A stretch of DNA of 64,000 nucleotides from Blasia pusilla (Eukaryota > Marchantiophyta > Marchantiopsida > Blasiales): assembly GCA_050084515.1 (NCBI GenBank), contig CM114271.1, forward strand, positions 37,572,001 through 37,636,000, given 5' to 3'. The number at the start of each line of letters is the position of its first letter. Positions within the stretch are counted from its first letter, which is position 1. This document shows positions 1 to 11,993 of this stretch, piece after piece. The notes under the pieces were generated by a model. That model made no database searches and was not told the DNA's origin. It worked only from the letters and a program-made list of their open reading frames with translations. Position numbers and translations under genes: made by a program.

Positions 1-1233
1 TCATACGAAAACTTGAATACATTATAGTCGTGCAGAGTAACTGCTCATGTCAAATACCACTGGATAATTGTTGCTAAGGGAAGTCATTGATGATAGGGGT
101 TAAGATCATAGGTTGGAGTCTGATGAGACCTTTTATTAAGTGGGACTAGCACTGCATAGTTTCTTGAGATCTGACTATTTCGAATTTAAGCTTAATATTA
201 TTGAAGGCTTTGCGTTCTTTTTTCAAGATTTTTCTCAAAATTTTCTCATTTAATCAATAATTGAAGAAGGAATCAATGGATGCCTGTTCCTTCATTGTAG
301 AAGCCATTATGCCGTCTTGTCTAAAGTTGTCAGCAATAGGGCTTAGGGAACGATGAAATCTGTATCAATGCCATATCGTCCTGTGTATCTTCAAAATTAA
401 TTAGTGTAAAATTTGTTCATTAATCGCTAAGAAGTGAGTAATGTTAGATTTGTCATCTATGAGATCAAATTGTAGCTTTATATCGCCCAATGCTTTGCAC
501 TTCGTGGTTCATAAATTTTCATTTACATCTTTAGATGAAATTTTTATTACAATTTTAAGTTAAAATATTTAGTAATTTCAGATTTGTCAATGTAATCTGT
601 CTTAGAAGTAAAACTTTGGTTACTAACTTACCTTATAGAGAGGAAAAAAGAAAAACATTCGAATGGATGATTTTGTAATATCTTTACTTTCAAAATGTCA
701 GGTTTTCAATATGAAAGGGAAGTGGAGAAATGGAAGTAGGAAATTTTTTTACAAAGGAAGGCATAGAGAATAGATAAAGGAAAAAAGGGGAAGTTTTATA
801 GCAATTTATGATTCCATACGAATTTTTAGAGACCTCATTTGGAAGACATAAATTTTTAGACATCCTTCAAGCATTTGACCATAAAAGAGGGACGCCTTCC
901 ATTTATGTCGAGGAAGTTAAATCTTGACAAAGTCGTGATTTAAATACATGCACATTGGTCTTGGACGTTCAGCCATAAGTGGTGAGTGTCCACCTCAGAC
1001 GGCATCTTGCACTCGTGGAGGACATTGGCCATATAAAAACTATGGATTCAGACATTTGAACCTACGGTACATTTTTGAGACACCCTATTTCCTCTATGAA
1101 AGGGGAGGAGAGAAGTGGAGTGTGGGATATCGAAAGCAAGAGGAAGAAGGGAAGAGTTTTGTACAAAGGAGGAGAGAGAGACATGAATTTTGAAGAAAGG
1201 AGGGCTTCATAGAGATTAATTTTGTATGCTTAA
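1..1233. other. AT-rich intergenic DNA, no gene seen
   Basis: No recognisable coding exon. The only structure I see is a purine-rich segment around 709-775 (AAAGGGAAGTGGAGAAATGG and following) that returns in diverged form at about 1095-1190. This suggests an old local duplication of a repeat. The 81-residue open frame at 948-1193 is purine-rich and resembles no family I know. Confidence 0.5.
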
Positions 1234-1378
1234 TATATATTATTATTTGAGAGTGCCTTTTGATTTACAAACACCCGTATGTTTGACACGTAGCAACGGC
1301 AACAAGAAAAAATAATTTAATTTGTATGCAACATGATATGTTCCTTTACTCCCGTGCATGGCACGGGCTTTATACTAG
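1234..1378 (+). mobile_element. Short non-autonomous Helitron, both ends visible
   Basis: The left end reads TATATATTATTAT, one base off the TCTATATTATTAT start seen in the sister copies, and is preceded by A. The right end has a 7 bp stem CCCGTGC/GCACGGG (1351-1357 with 1361-1367), 11 further bases, and a terminal CTAG at 1375-1378 followed by T. This matches the plant Helitron rule: 5' TC, a subterminal 3' hairpin, CTRR end, insertion between A and T, no target duplication. At 145 bp it has no coding capacity. The block GAGAGTGCC...TGATTTRCAAACACC after the left end is shared with copies near 10.6, 11.0, 37.1 and 62.7 kb. Confidence 0.75.
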
Positions 1379-4300
1379 TTTTCAATAAGAGAGGGAGATA
1401 CAAAGTTCCATCCCTCTAGCCAAAGATAGAAACAACTAGGTATTTGTTAGGGATTCAATTTCCATCCATTTTGAAGGAGAGAGGAAGAGAGTTATCCCCA
1501 TCTTTGTCCTTAGCCTCCCATGAGGAAATAAGATAGACAATAGGAGAGAAGAGATGAGGGGACAAACGGAAAAAGAAAGGGTGTGGATGGATCCTCTTGA
1601 TTTCTCTCGAGATTCGAGGTACTAAAAAGGTTGAGACAAAGAAAAATCTTTTTGCTTGGATGGCATGCGGAATTTTGTAAGATGGAAGGATTCATGCTTT
1701 TTCAAGAGAGGTGGTACAAAATCGAAGGTATGCCTTCCAAAAAAACACCAAATAGGTCCTCTTCGCCTCGATAGGCTTGAGAGGGTTCCCCTTGCCTAAA
1801 GCATTTCACATGCACAAAATTACTAACCTTCTTCTATTGAGACAAGTTATTTCTCCTCCAAGAAGAATCATATTGTTCAAATATAGTCCTAAAGATAAAG
1901 ACCCATGTTATTTTAATGGAGAAAGTAGAGAATCAAAATGTATATGTGGAGACTTTAAGCCCTTATCCATTTTTTTGGGTTCATGTGCGTGAGCCCCATC
2001 TCAAACAAACTCGAACGGCAACGTAAATGAAAATTTCCTTCTTTGTTTTAGGAGAGCATGAGGCATTGAGGATGGGATAATGTCAGATCTCTCTTGCTCT
2101 TATTAGTGGTGATACAGATGCACTAAAATCAAACTCATTATCCTACGGTGCAATATTCTTTTGCCTTTGAGCTAAATGAGGTTTGAGGTACTTCTTGTTT
2201 CTCACATATCGATAGCAATTCCGTTATGTACCTAACATGAAAGTAATAAATTGTAAGGATAAAAATCGTATGGACACACAATGCAAGATCATGCATTTAG
2301 GACTCAAGACTGTTCTTATGTAAGGATATTTTCAACTTTGAAATTCCAAAGATAAAACCAAAGAACATAGGAAGGAAGATCCTATATTGGGAAGTTACTT
2401 ACATTGGAACAATTTGCAGTAGAGTATTCAAAAGATGAAAATCCCATGTGCACAAGATGGAAGATTATGGGTTGAATATTGCATAAAATCCATGTAGTGG
2501 AAGGTTTTCCATTGTGAAAGGAAGAAATTCACTTTTATGGTCATTGAGTATCATAGACAATTTTGTTGCTTAGAAGGGATTATTATTCCATCTATTTGTG
2601 CACCCCTTCCTTGAATCTTTTAGTCTATAATCTTTTCTACTACCGGTGAAGTCCTTGAGAGCACACTCTTGAACTTGAAATTCCTCTCTTTTTCTTCAAG
2701 ATGTGGTGCTAAAAGCTAGGTTTTTATAGGAGTGGAGAGTGGATCAAATAGAAAACTATACAACATTTGTTGGCATGTCCTCATCCTCATAAGATGACTC
2801 ATGATCATTCTTTGTGTCTAGAGATAAGTGTATAAAATTATGTTAAGGCAAGAGATATTTTGTTTTTTTGGACAACTTGTCACATTCCTTAATGAATTCA
2901 TTTTCTTTTATACAACAAATAAGTTGAATAAGTCAAGATCACCAAATGGAAGACATTCATAGGAAAGGCAAGAGTTTTTTGTTATTTCATGAAAAGAAAA
3001 AACAATTTTAATGGATAACAAAGAAGCAAAGCAAAGAAAAGCCAAGTGAGAATCAAAGAAGAAAGGAGATGGTAGTTGGAGACTTACAAAAGATCTAAAA
3101 CACAAAGCATGGTTTAGTATTTCTAAAAAACATTGAACACCATATTTGGAGCAATCTATGACTTGAACAACAACTAATATCCAAACCACGTAAGCAAGAT
3201 TGTGATCAAATAGTGTAAGCGAGTCATGAAATGTAGATGACATAAAGATCAACTATATCTTGAGAGAGAAACACTAATTTGTTTGGTCGGACTATTTTGT
3301 AGCATAAGTGCACGTTTTCACTTCTCGTTTTTTTATAATGGCTACTAGTTGTGCATTTCTAACTTCATTGTCATAAAATTTATGCTCTATGATCCCCTTA
3401 GGATTGGGACAAGGAACTTTGCTACGACCTTTAAAAGCATCCAAATTTTTTTCTTCTCTCCATCTAACGTATCCATATGTCCTTCACTCGTGTGTAAAAG
3501 TTGGTTTATTTCCCTGTTATTAAAGGGCTGCAAACTTCTCAACTTCGCAACCACACTTATTGCAAGATGAATATGTGGAATAAGAAGGACATAAGGTTGG
3601 CAATGAGTATTTCACTAGGAAAGTTTTGGGATGTTAAATCCAATTTCAAAGGAACAAGAGGACCCCTTTTATATTTAATTATATTCTTGCCACTTTTCTT
3701 GTACCCTTGGTGAGATGGTTAATTGCAAAGCACAAAGTATGGACAACCCTAAATCCCCTCACAATATGGATTTATTGTGTTGTCCATCCCTTAACAATTC
3801 CACAAAAAACAGATGGATACATGTGAGATATAAGTAATTTTTTTAATATATTTATACATGAAATTATAAAAAAATGAGGCATCCAAGAGGTTTTTGTTGG
3901 AAAGTTGTTGAAACTTGAGGTTGTTACGTTGTTGTCTTATGGTAGCTCAACAATAGACACAATTGTATTGGTAGAATATTTTTCTCTTTGACAAGTTTTT
4001 TTGGCTCATCATTGAAGAGAGTAAAAAATTTCCAAAGACGAGATGGCCAAGTGAAGAAAAGAAGTTAGTAGTTGAATTTCTATGAAGTGAAAAATTGGAA
4101 TCCCTGCATTGCTTCATCGTATTAAAAAGGAAACCTTACTTTTGTTGCAATCAAACTTCCTATAAACATGAGACACACATTTGTTTTTTAAATCAATTTA
4201 AGTGCTTGATCCCATGATGCTTTCAATAGACATCACAAAACGTGGAACTACATCATTTTGATATGAATCAAAATGTAATATGCATTCATGTATGCTTAAT

Positions 4301-4774
4301 TTTAATTATGCATAAATTTATTTTGCATAAAATTAGGATTGAAAATTGATTATGTAAATTATCTATTTTAAAAATATACTCATTTGATATTGAGTTAATA
4401 CGAAAATTGTTGTTATAAAATTTCATGTTAAAATTATATATATGTTAGCACCCTCTAACTTTCATGATGGAACTTTAAATCTTCTCCAACCTTCCCGATT
4501 ACACCATGAACATGGTTTTCTCTTCCCAAATCCAATCATTCACTAATTTGTTGGCCCATCCGTCCATCTAAGGGGTTGTTTAATTTATCATAGAACCTAC
4601 AGTATGCATGCAAAATGAGGATAAGGTATAGAGCCTTCCGCCATTCACCTCCAAAATCTGCACATCTCATGATGAGAGTTGTCCTCCTTTTATGTCCCTG
4701 TTTATGGCAAACAATTAAAATTTGACAAACACCAGAGTAGACTCTTTCAACAGATCATCATGGCCACTCCCCCC
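1379..4774. other. AT-rich intergenic DNA, no gene seen
   Basis: Open frames here are short and AT-driven, without recognisable domains. The longest is a 114-residue minus-strand frame at 2908-3252. I find no LTR, tRNA or conserved motif. Confidence 0.5.
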
Positions 4775-4878
4775 AAATAGATCGTCGTCCATACATGACA
4801 ATATTCAAATAGTAAATCCATGCCCGATCCCCACAAATAGATCAACGTCCATACATAACAATGTTCAAATAGTAAATT
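4775..4878. repeat. 60 bp direct repeat, about 1.7 copies
   Basis: A segment beginning AAATAGATCGTCGTCCATAC at 4775 recurs at 4835 as AAATAGATCAACGTCCATAC, and both continue into ACA(A)TRTTCAAATAGTAAAT. The period is 60 bp with scattered substitutions. It makes short complementary open frames on both strands that are repeat shadows. Confidence 0.8.
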
Positions 4879-5059
4879 CGTTGGAATGGGGGCCAAGAAC
4901 TGGTTTAGATTCCCTATGGCACGGTTTCTAGACATAAGGATTGGAGATGATCCTTTGTCCTTCGCATTTTAATTACTTCCTGATTGTCCACAACTTCATC
5001 TTCTGACTCGCATTTCCAGATCATCTTCAATTGGAGTAGAAACTTGGTAGACCGACTGT

Positions 5060-5158
5060 TTTCCACCATTGCTTTGATTGCCTGTCTTGTGTTTCCACCA
5101 TTGTTTTGATGGCCAGTCTTGTGTTTCCACCATTGTTTTGATGGCCAGTCTTGTGTTT
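5060..5158. repeat. 32 bp tandem repeat, three units
   Basis: Units start at 5060, 5092 and 5124. Each reads TTTCCACCATTG(C/T)TTTGAT and continues (T/G)GCC(T/A)GTCTTGTG. Units 2 and 3 are identical and unit 1 differs at three positions, so the second duplication step is recent. Confidence 0.9.
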
Positions 5159-6638
5159 CACAAAGGCTTGCATGTGCAGGATTATTTTAACCATATACAC
5201 ATGCTCTGGTAGGGTATCCTTCCAATTCTCAAACATAGGTATAGCACTCCCTCATCTCTCCTATTGTTTCTCTTTTGCTTTGTCTCTACTCATTGGAGCT
5301 TGAGAAGCATGTAAGCTCTGAAATTGAATTTTCAGTGCTTGGTGTCCCTGAACACATTCTCAATTTCCAAGTAAAAATAAATTGAATGAAAGATTAGAAT
5401 GGCAATGTTATACCAATACCTGAAAACCACAAAACAACCTGGGCCGCCAGCATCTGTTTACTTTGAGGACATAATAATACCTGATGGGCGTCCTACTTGG
5501 TACTTAATGGTTGCTAAGATTCCCTGCTTGCCATTCACCAAGACGAATGAATGGTGCCATACCTTCACAAGTCATCAACATTCCCTACACTACACCGACA
5601 TTACATTGGTATGGTTGAAATTTCTTGCTCTCCTCAAAGGTCTAAGAACGTCGGTAGCTCATCCTCAAAGATTGTGCAAGATTACTTCCTGTATTCCCTA
5701 AGTGAACTTTTGATCTTCAAAGACAAGCAGACCAGTGCATAAACTTCACAAGCTTGTGTCAAGTCTTCCATATCCCAATTCACTACAAATATGTGAGTGC
5801 TACTTTCATGTGGAACTGACGGTGCACTTGTCCCCTCAATGCAACATCCTAATCGCCCCTGTCTGAGTGTGAGTCCACTAAACTGGGCGATGAATGTGAG
5901 CATGGATGAACAAGGCTGAGATATTTGAGAAGCTATTTCATTCTCAATCTGGAGTTTTTCTTCTGAGTGTGTTCAAGTAAGCTAAGACTGGAGGGTGTGT
6001 TGGAGTACTTTTAGGGTTTAGCTTACGTTCAGAAGTGATAGGGTTCAGCTTACATTCAGAAGCCACTGCTGGTACAGAGGGATCTGAGATCATGTTTCCA
6101 CGAAATAAGGGGGAGCTCGGGGATATGTACAGTGTTGTGTCAATGTAAATGGTGGATGGGCAAACAATTCAATCTTTAAGTCGTACAAATAGATTGGCTC
6201 TCTGGTGATGTGGTCCACCTACCACTGCTGTTGTACAGGGGCACCTGGCAAACATCTCATATGTGGTGGGATTTATTTCTCCTCAGTTAGTGAGAAAGCT
6301 CCGGGATTGTAAGATAAGCACTTGTTTCCTCTGGGGTACCTTGCTATTGGCTGATGTTGTGGTTGGAAATTTTGATCAATAGTTTTGTGTGTGTATCCGC
6401 ACGTGATTGGTTCTTCACAGTGCCACATGGCTGGTTGTGTGGCTCACATATATGGTGATCATGTTTCATACACAAAGAAAGCAAACAAGTGCTAAAAGAA
6501 AAGGAGAGGGTATCTTGCTCAGGTATCTCAGTAGCCATTGTCAACTATGATTTAAAGTGTTTGCAAATGAAGAAGAAAATTAGGAACTTAGTTGAATGTG
6601 AAAGACAGAAGATGCCCTTACAAACTCTGCCCATACCA
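5159..6638. other. Intergenic DNA, possible retroelement remnant
   Basis: No supported gene. Around 5985-6010 the sequence GACTGGAGGG followed by TGTGTTGGAGTAC resembles a polypurine tract next to a Copia-type LTR start. No matching second LTR, primer-binding site or pol motif could be found, so this is only a hint. The frames at 5399-5742 match nothing I recognise. Confidence 0.3.
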
Positions 6639-7755
6639 TCAATCACTGGGTTCTGCAGGCGGAGTGCGTTGCCGCTTCCATTGGGTCTCTAACAGCAGAT
6701 GTGGAACCAATCTTGATTGCATGGGTGACATCCGTGTTCCCTGCCGCCTGAACACTCTCAATCGAGCTAGATCCGCTTCCTTTTCCATGGATATCTCCTT
6801 CACAACAACTGTCAATCGTGACCTCGCGTGCTCCATTCTTCCTGACTTCCCTTTTCCATGAGGCATGGCACGTTTCAAGTACCTGCCAGACACAGAACCC
6901 AAAGAACAAGAAAAGTGAGTACAACCACCAGACCATTCAAGACTAGTGAACTCGTGCACAACCAAACTAGACAACAGAGGCAGCATTTGAGCTCATCAAT
7001 TATCAACAATTATCATCCCACAGGTGGAAAAAATAGCTGAATCAGAGGATAAACACCTCCAGAGGTAAACAATGAAAATATCAAAATGGCCTACACATTA
7101 AAAAATTCTCTTCCACAAGTAGTTTCTGGTAGATCCGGGATACATACTTGTCTTTACCAACAAACGCTTCAGCAACAACAAGACGGTCCTTATCTAGTCC
7201 GTAATTGTGTATCGCATTGGCTCGGGCAGAATGCATCACTTTGGCAACAGTCTTTGCAGCTCGCTTAGGAGAAACAGCCATCTGAGTCAGAGCATCCTCA
7301 ACACGCATACCCCGCACCATCTCTGCCACCATATTCAACTTTTGGGGACTTTGCCTTATTGCAGTTAGCACTGCTTGCGCACTTCTGTCTTCAGAAACCC
7401 CTAGTTTCCTTCCTGTGCCTTCCACAACAGGCCCTGGAGCCTGTGAAAGAGGTGATCGAACTGGCATATCACCAATCTCCTCACTGGCTGCCTGCCATGC
7501 TGAGGTTGTAATGCCATAGTGCTGCAAATGACCAAACACCGTGGTGGAGCAAAGCCCAAATGATGACACATGTTGGCCTGTCCCAAGCTCGAAATTGTAA
7601 CCCAACGGTCCAGCAGAAGTGAAACTTCTGACTGTTGGTGGCTGCAATTTTGAAGTATCACCAAACTCTGATCTGAGCTTAGCCTCGACCTGATGACCCC
7701 ATGCTGGAATCAAGCGCAATAGAGACTGAGAACGTCCTTGTCTGAGGACCTGCAT
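6639..7755 (-). CDS. MRPL22: Mitochondrial-type large-subunit ribosomal protein uL22
   Basis: Two exons, complement(join(6639..6882, 7148..7755)), give 283 residues. The 265 bp intron runs GTATGT...TGGCAG and splits codon 203 (AA|G). The uL22 fold lies at about residues 125-245: SPQKLNMVAEMVRGM (136-150), the MHSARANAIHNYGLD segment (174-188), RLVVAEAFVGKDKY, then after the junction GKGKSGRMEHARSRLTVVVKEI, the usual C-terminal beta hairpin. uL22 binds 23S-type rRNA and lines the peptide exit tunnel. The roughly 120-residue N-terminal extension is rich in S, R and Q and poor in acidic residues at its start, which fits an organelle presequence. The tail EKEADLARLRV resembles plant mitochondrial L22 proteins known to me, followed by an unusual extension of about 35 residues. 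Intron retention would give a 224-residue form lacking the C-terminal hairpin. The ATG at 7755 follows a possible 5'-leader acceptor (TTTAACAG). The mitochondrial rather than plastid assignment is inferred. Confidence 0.88.
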
Positions 7756-10490
7756 TGCTCCCGTCTGTTAAAAAGCACTGCTATCACACTATTCCAATCC
7801 TATTTAGACCTATTCCTCTAATTATCTTGATTGTTCCTTTTAGCACCCCTTCCACTTATTCCCACATATCCTGCTTCAAACCAAGGCTCCTTCTTCCTCT
7901 TCACCACAATCCAGGGCCAAAGGTCATACTTAGCCCAACCAACCAATCTGAAGTCCTCAATCGTCAGTGCCTTGGACTTCTCCGCACATGATTTCTTATA
8001 TCCCCAAATGATCGCCAGAAACCAAACCCTCTCAATAGAGGGTTTCCTGCAATTCAGTTGTCACATCAATCAGCTCGAATTGCAGATGGATAGCTAGATT
8101 CCACATCTCGCAGTTCACTCTATCTGTAGCTTTGTCACACACAGTTCTGTCTCTGCCCTGTGTGCAAAGTGTTGGATGGCGCTAGTGCCCAGAAAGAGAG
8201 AATGAATTAGCTGACTTAGTAGCCATTTTGATCCATGAGGGCAATGAAAACTGAGCATGAGATATTTGCTACACCTAAGCATTCAAGATTAAAAAAAGAA
8301 AAGAAACAAGCAACAAGCAGAAAAGGAAGACCAAAATTGTCCTATGCAGTTGACTGTTCCATGTGCCCAACCCTAGTAACCAGACACTGACGAAGGAGTG
8401 TAGCTATTTTGACCTGGTTCCTACTGCACATGAATTTGCACGCACCCAGGGCAGGACCCTGTATGAGTTCAGGGAAGTTTTAGATGTTCCCATAGCGGCT
8501 GTAACTGGAAAGGTGATCTCAGTCATTGCAAAGTTCCCTGAGGTTGTTTCCACACTGTCTCCTTATTTGGGTGGAAAGGCAATAAGCTTGTTCAGTTGAT
8601 TTCCCAACCTCATGAAACTGCCATTATCATTTGACATTTATCCTCTCTTCCCTGTCAGTAGGTTGCTCCTTTACCACAATGCCTAACTACTTGCGAAGAT
8701 AGGCAGCCAGGATCTTTATCATTGACATCCTCTAGCTGCCAGATGAGTGTTCTATCTTCTGATAGCATGAATCTCCATTGGGACTGGGACTATCCAAATC
8801 CTACCACCATAAGATCTTGGGATCTGTTCCTGAGCCCAGAGCATTTAAGCATGACATGATTTTGTGCCATCTCTTTTGCGAATTGGAGGGCTGGGGATCA
8901 CAATTCACAGCCAGATAACAAGGCTTTGAAGAGTTCTGGCATGGCGTATACACATTTCCATTCTTCTGCAGTTTCATTCCAGGTTTGTCAGATAACTTCA
9001 TTGGCTTAGCTTTCACTCCAGCTGGTTTGCCAATGACTAGGATTTGAGCTTTACACCTGAGTAGGTGTACTCTCTCACGATCTTGATAGCGTCAGTGGTC
9101 ACTTCTCGTCGATATGAGCGATAGACAATCTTCTTTGCTGGCTGGGTTGAAAAGCAAAGGAAATTTCCGGATTTTTTCAGATTCATCTCCAATTCAGATC
9201 TATTACAGAACTCCCAAAAATTGTTTAAGTGAAGTTGGAGAGCTGATTCTTTTTCTCAAAACGATCATAGAGTGGAAATGCGTTTACCCTGCGACCAATC
9301 CTCACACTTCTCCACCAACCTCATAGAGCACGTCTTCCGATTCATTGACGAGAGACCCAAACAGTGTAAAAGGACAGAAGAACCTTGTTTCACTCCCACG
9401 TTGGAGAACACTACATCCGATTTCCCCATCCCACTGCTGATATTTGCTAACCCTCCAGCACACAGCACTCTGATGGAAGTTAGCAGGTGGGCAGATGCAC
9501 TGTGTAAAGGCGATCGCTGCCCTGTCGTCCTGTAATTCCTGATCTATATCTCAGCCTTTCGGTCCATGGTAGGTCGCCCATGAATTCAAGGAAAAGGAAC
9601 CCAGGTTCTCAAATACGCGTCGTGTTTTAGTGGCTTACGCCCGAGCACCAAAACACGGAGCCCAAACAGAGAAAACCAAACGCGCATATCCAGGAGCGAA
9701 CGACCAAATTCGACGGGTACTAAAAGACAGCTCACATACGTGATGAGCTCGAGGACAGAGCCGTTCCATCCAGTCTTACCAGTGACGATCGGCAGGCCAG
9801 AGGGAAGAAGTAATGCTCATGTCTTACCCGCGCGAAGGCCACGAGAAGCACTGAATTACGCGTGCTCAATCGACCACGGCCCGAGGCAATCAAGACCGAC
9901 AATCAGCAAATCCGACATCAATAATTCCACCGTACCTATGATCGACCGTAAGACCGCAAGACGCTGAATCACTCAGACTCCTCGAAATGAACGCCGTGAC
10001 CGCTCACGAAGCGAACATCCTCGCGAAACCTCGGCAGCTCCCCTACCGATTTCAAATCCAAACACCCGAATTCCGACACCGCCTTCAACCATCCACCACA
10101 GAAACGCACAGTAAGGAATTTTGATTTCGTCCCGCAAGAGATTCGGATTCTAGATTTAGGGTTTCGCATACCCCAGATCGCAGAGAGCGGATTGTCGAAT
10201 TACACAGGCGTCCATCCCCATCAAGAGACGGCCAAAACATGGAAACCAGAAGGCGTCGCAGCTTCCATCGCTTTGGAGAAAACCAACAAGTTTTCGGTTT
10301 CCACGATTGGCTCCGTTAGTCCAAACTGTAAGGGTTTGTGGGACGCTAGCTTCGAGGCACATTTGCCCCTCATCTTCTCCATTCCAATGATACGCACTCA
10401 TAAAAAAATCAACCAAACAACGAATCTATGTAGGGGAGGATGCAGTTTTTAGCTAGCACCTTTACTAGTAAAAAATGTTTGTTTGAAGAG
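7756..10490. other. Upstream region of the uL22 gene, no second gene proven
   Basis: GC is higher than in the flanking repeat DNA, especially 9550-10400, as expected near a gene. A TTTAACAG immediately before the uL22 start region suggests a spliced 5' leader whose first exon would lie farther upstream, possibly near 9.9-10.1 kb. Open frames at 8363-8599 (+), 8801-9016 (-), 9272-9535 (+) and 10156-10416 (-) show no domain I recognise. They could be leader, random frames or lineage-specific exons. Confidence 0.4.
10155..10164 (-). promoter_or_regulatory. Telo-box (AAACCCTAAA) upstream of the uL22 gene
   Basis: TTTAGGGTTT on the plus strand is the reverse complement of AAACCCTAAA, the telo-box common in plant promoters of ribosomal protein and translation genes. 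Its position in the GC-richer upstream block suggests the minus-strand uL22 transcript starts just downstream (lower coordinates), about 2.3 kb before the start codon with a leader intron. The site is seen; its role is inferred. Confidence 0.4.
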
Positions 10491-10638
10491 CTAGTGGGTA
10501 TCTCATGAAAGGAAAAGAATAATGATGAGAAGGCTCCATATGAATTCTTATGTGAAATATTTTTTTCTGCCCAATTATCACATGTCAAGCACATAGGTGT
10601 TTGCAAATCAAGAAAGCACTCTCCCATGATAAGATAGA
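10491..10638 (-). mobile_element. Non-autonomous Helitron, degenerate 3' end
   Basis: Read on the minus strand it starts at 10638 with TCTATCTTATCAT after an A, then continues GGGAGAGTGCTTTCTTGATT, the block shared with the other copies. The proposed end is CTAG at 10491-10494, preceded by ATACCCA as in the 62.7 kb copy (ATACTTGA). The hairpin is decayed and the base after the end is C, not T. An alternative end is the CTAG at 10465-10468. The 5' end is firm and the 3' end is not. Confidence 0.55.
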
Positions 10639-10860
10639 TTTGAAGAAGGTTTTTTCAAATGGCGACATTCGAATGCTCGCCATGTATCATTTTAAGCTCG
10701 GGAATGTAGGACGTATGGCATAACCATGTGTTTAAGGTTATAGAGGTCACGGTCCCTCATGGGACCTAACTAGTTAGATTTGAGTGTAGACTGGCTTGTA
10801 TGTTTTTCAAATAATAGTTAGCATTCTTTGAGAACTAATTATTATTTAGTTCATGTGAAA

Positions 10861-11038
10861 CTAGATTACAGCTCATGCCATGCACCGTAATGAAAGGACT
10901 AATCATGTTGCACACAATTATTTATTTTAAATTCTTGTGGCCCGTAATAGGGGAGACATTTTCTTGTTGTCCAATTGCCATGTGTCAAGCACATAGGTGT
11001 TTACAAATCAAGAAGGCACTCTCCAATAAGAATATAGA
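10861..11038 (-). mobile_element. Non-autonomous Helitron, 178 bp
   Basis: On the minus strand it begins TCTATATTCTTATT after an A at 11039 and runs into GGAGAGTGCC. It ends GGTGCATGGCATGAG (decayed hairpin), then CTGTAATCTAG, followed by T. Insertion between A and T is preserved at both edges. It lies 222 bp from another copy of the same family in the same orientation, just outside the uL22 upstream region. Confidence 0.7.
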
Positions 11039-11620
11039 TTTGTTCATGCAACCCTTTCATATTTAAAGTCTTTCTAATTTTTTTAAAAATTATCCTAAGT
11101 TGAAAAGAAGAATGAGGGGAAAGTTTTCATAATTATAAAAAAAATTTAATCATTTTTTTGAATTTTTTAAATAAATTTGATAAGAAAAGTCCAATAATGA
11201 AAAAAAAAAAATATTTTTTCTCCAATGGAATCTTCCAAAGTCTCTTCATCTTATTTTCTTTAAAAATTTTAAAAATTCATGCCAAAAAAAAAAAAATCAA
11301 GTCTACTTTGGAAAGGAAAGTAACTTGTATTTTAGGAAAAAAATGAAAACGGAAAAGAAAAGAGTGTTGGGACAAGAATATTTCTTAAAATTAATAGAGG
11401 ATATTTTATTTTAACCTTATATCTAATTTTATGTTCAGTAGGCCAAAAATTCAAAGAGTGTCCAATAGTTTGACAATATTAACTTCCATTTGAGTCTTTT
11501 CATTTCCAATCATCTCACTTAATGCATTGCGCATGAAAAAATTTACTGGTCAAACAATATTAGCTCTAAGTTAAGAATGAAATAAAAAAGGTTTTAGTAA
11601 ATACATTGATTTCTATTTTT
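11039..11620. other. Very AT-rich DNA, no gene seen
   Basis: Runs of A and T dominate. The open frame at 11158-11346 is composed largely of Lys, Phe and Ile codons and is compositional. Confidence 0.5.
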
Positions 11621-11993
11621 AAAATATTTTCATATCTTATAAAAAATTATGTATCTCTCATGTAAAATATATATTTCCACTTTTAAAAAAATATCCATTT
11701 TCAATATTTAAGAAGAGAAATGATTAAAATTTTAAATTTCAAGTTGATTTTGGAGGGGAAATTACATATTAATTCCAAATCATTTGCAAATAAAAAAGCA
11801 CGTATTAAAATATTTTCATATCTTATAAAAAAATTATGTATCTCTCATGTAAAATATATATTTCCACTTTTAAAAAAATATCCATTTTCAATATTTAAGA
11901 AGAGAAATGATTAAAATTTTAAATTTCAAGTTGATTTTGGAGGGGAAATTACATATTAATTCCAAATCATTTGCAAATAAATAAGCACGTATT
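11621..11993. repeat. 186 bp tandem duplication
   Basis: The segment beginning AAAATATTTTCATATCTTAT at 11621 starts again at 11807, and the copies remain nearly identical to the shared end CACGTATTA. Only a few differences are visible, such as an extra A in the poly-A after the start and AAATAAAAAAG versus AAATAAATAAG near the end. The duplication is therefore recent compared with its surroundings. Confidence 0.9.

Noticed and set aside
4747-4935. Complementary 62-69 residue frames
   Set aside because: Both are produced by the 60 bp direct repeat.
5991-6010. Possible Copia polypurine tract and LTR start
   Set aside because: No second LTR, primer-binding site, or upstream RNase H motif was found.
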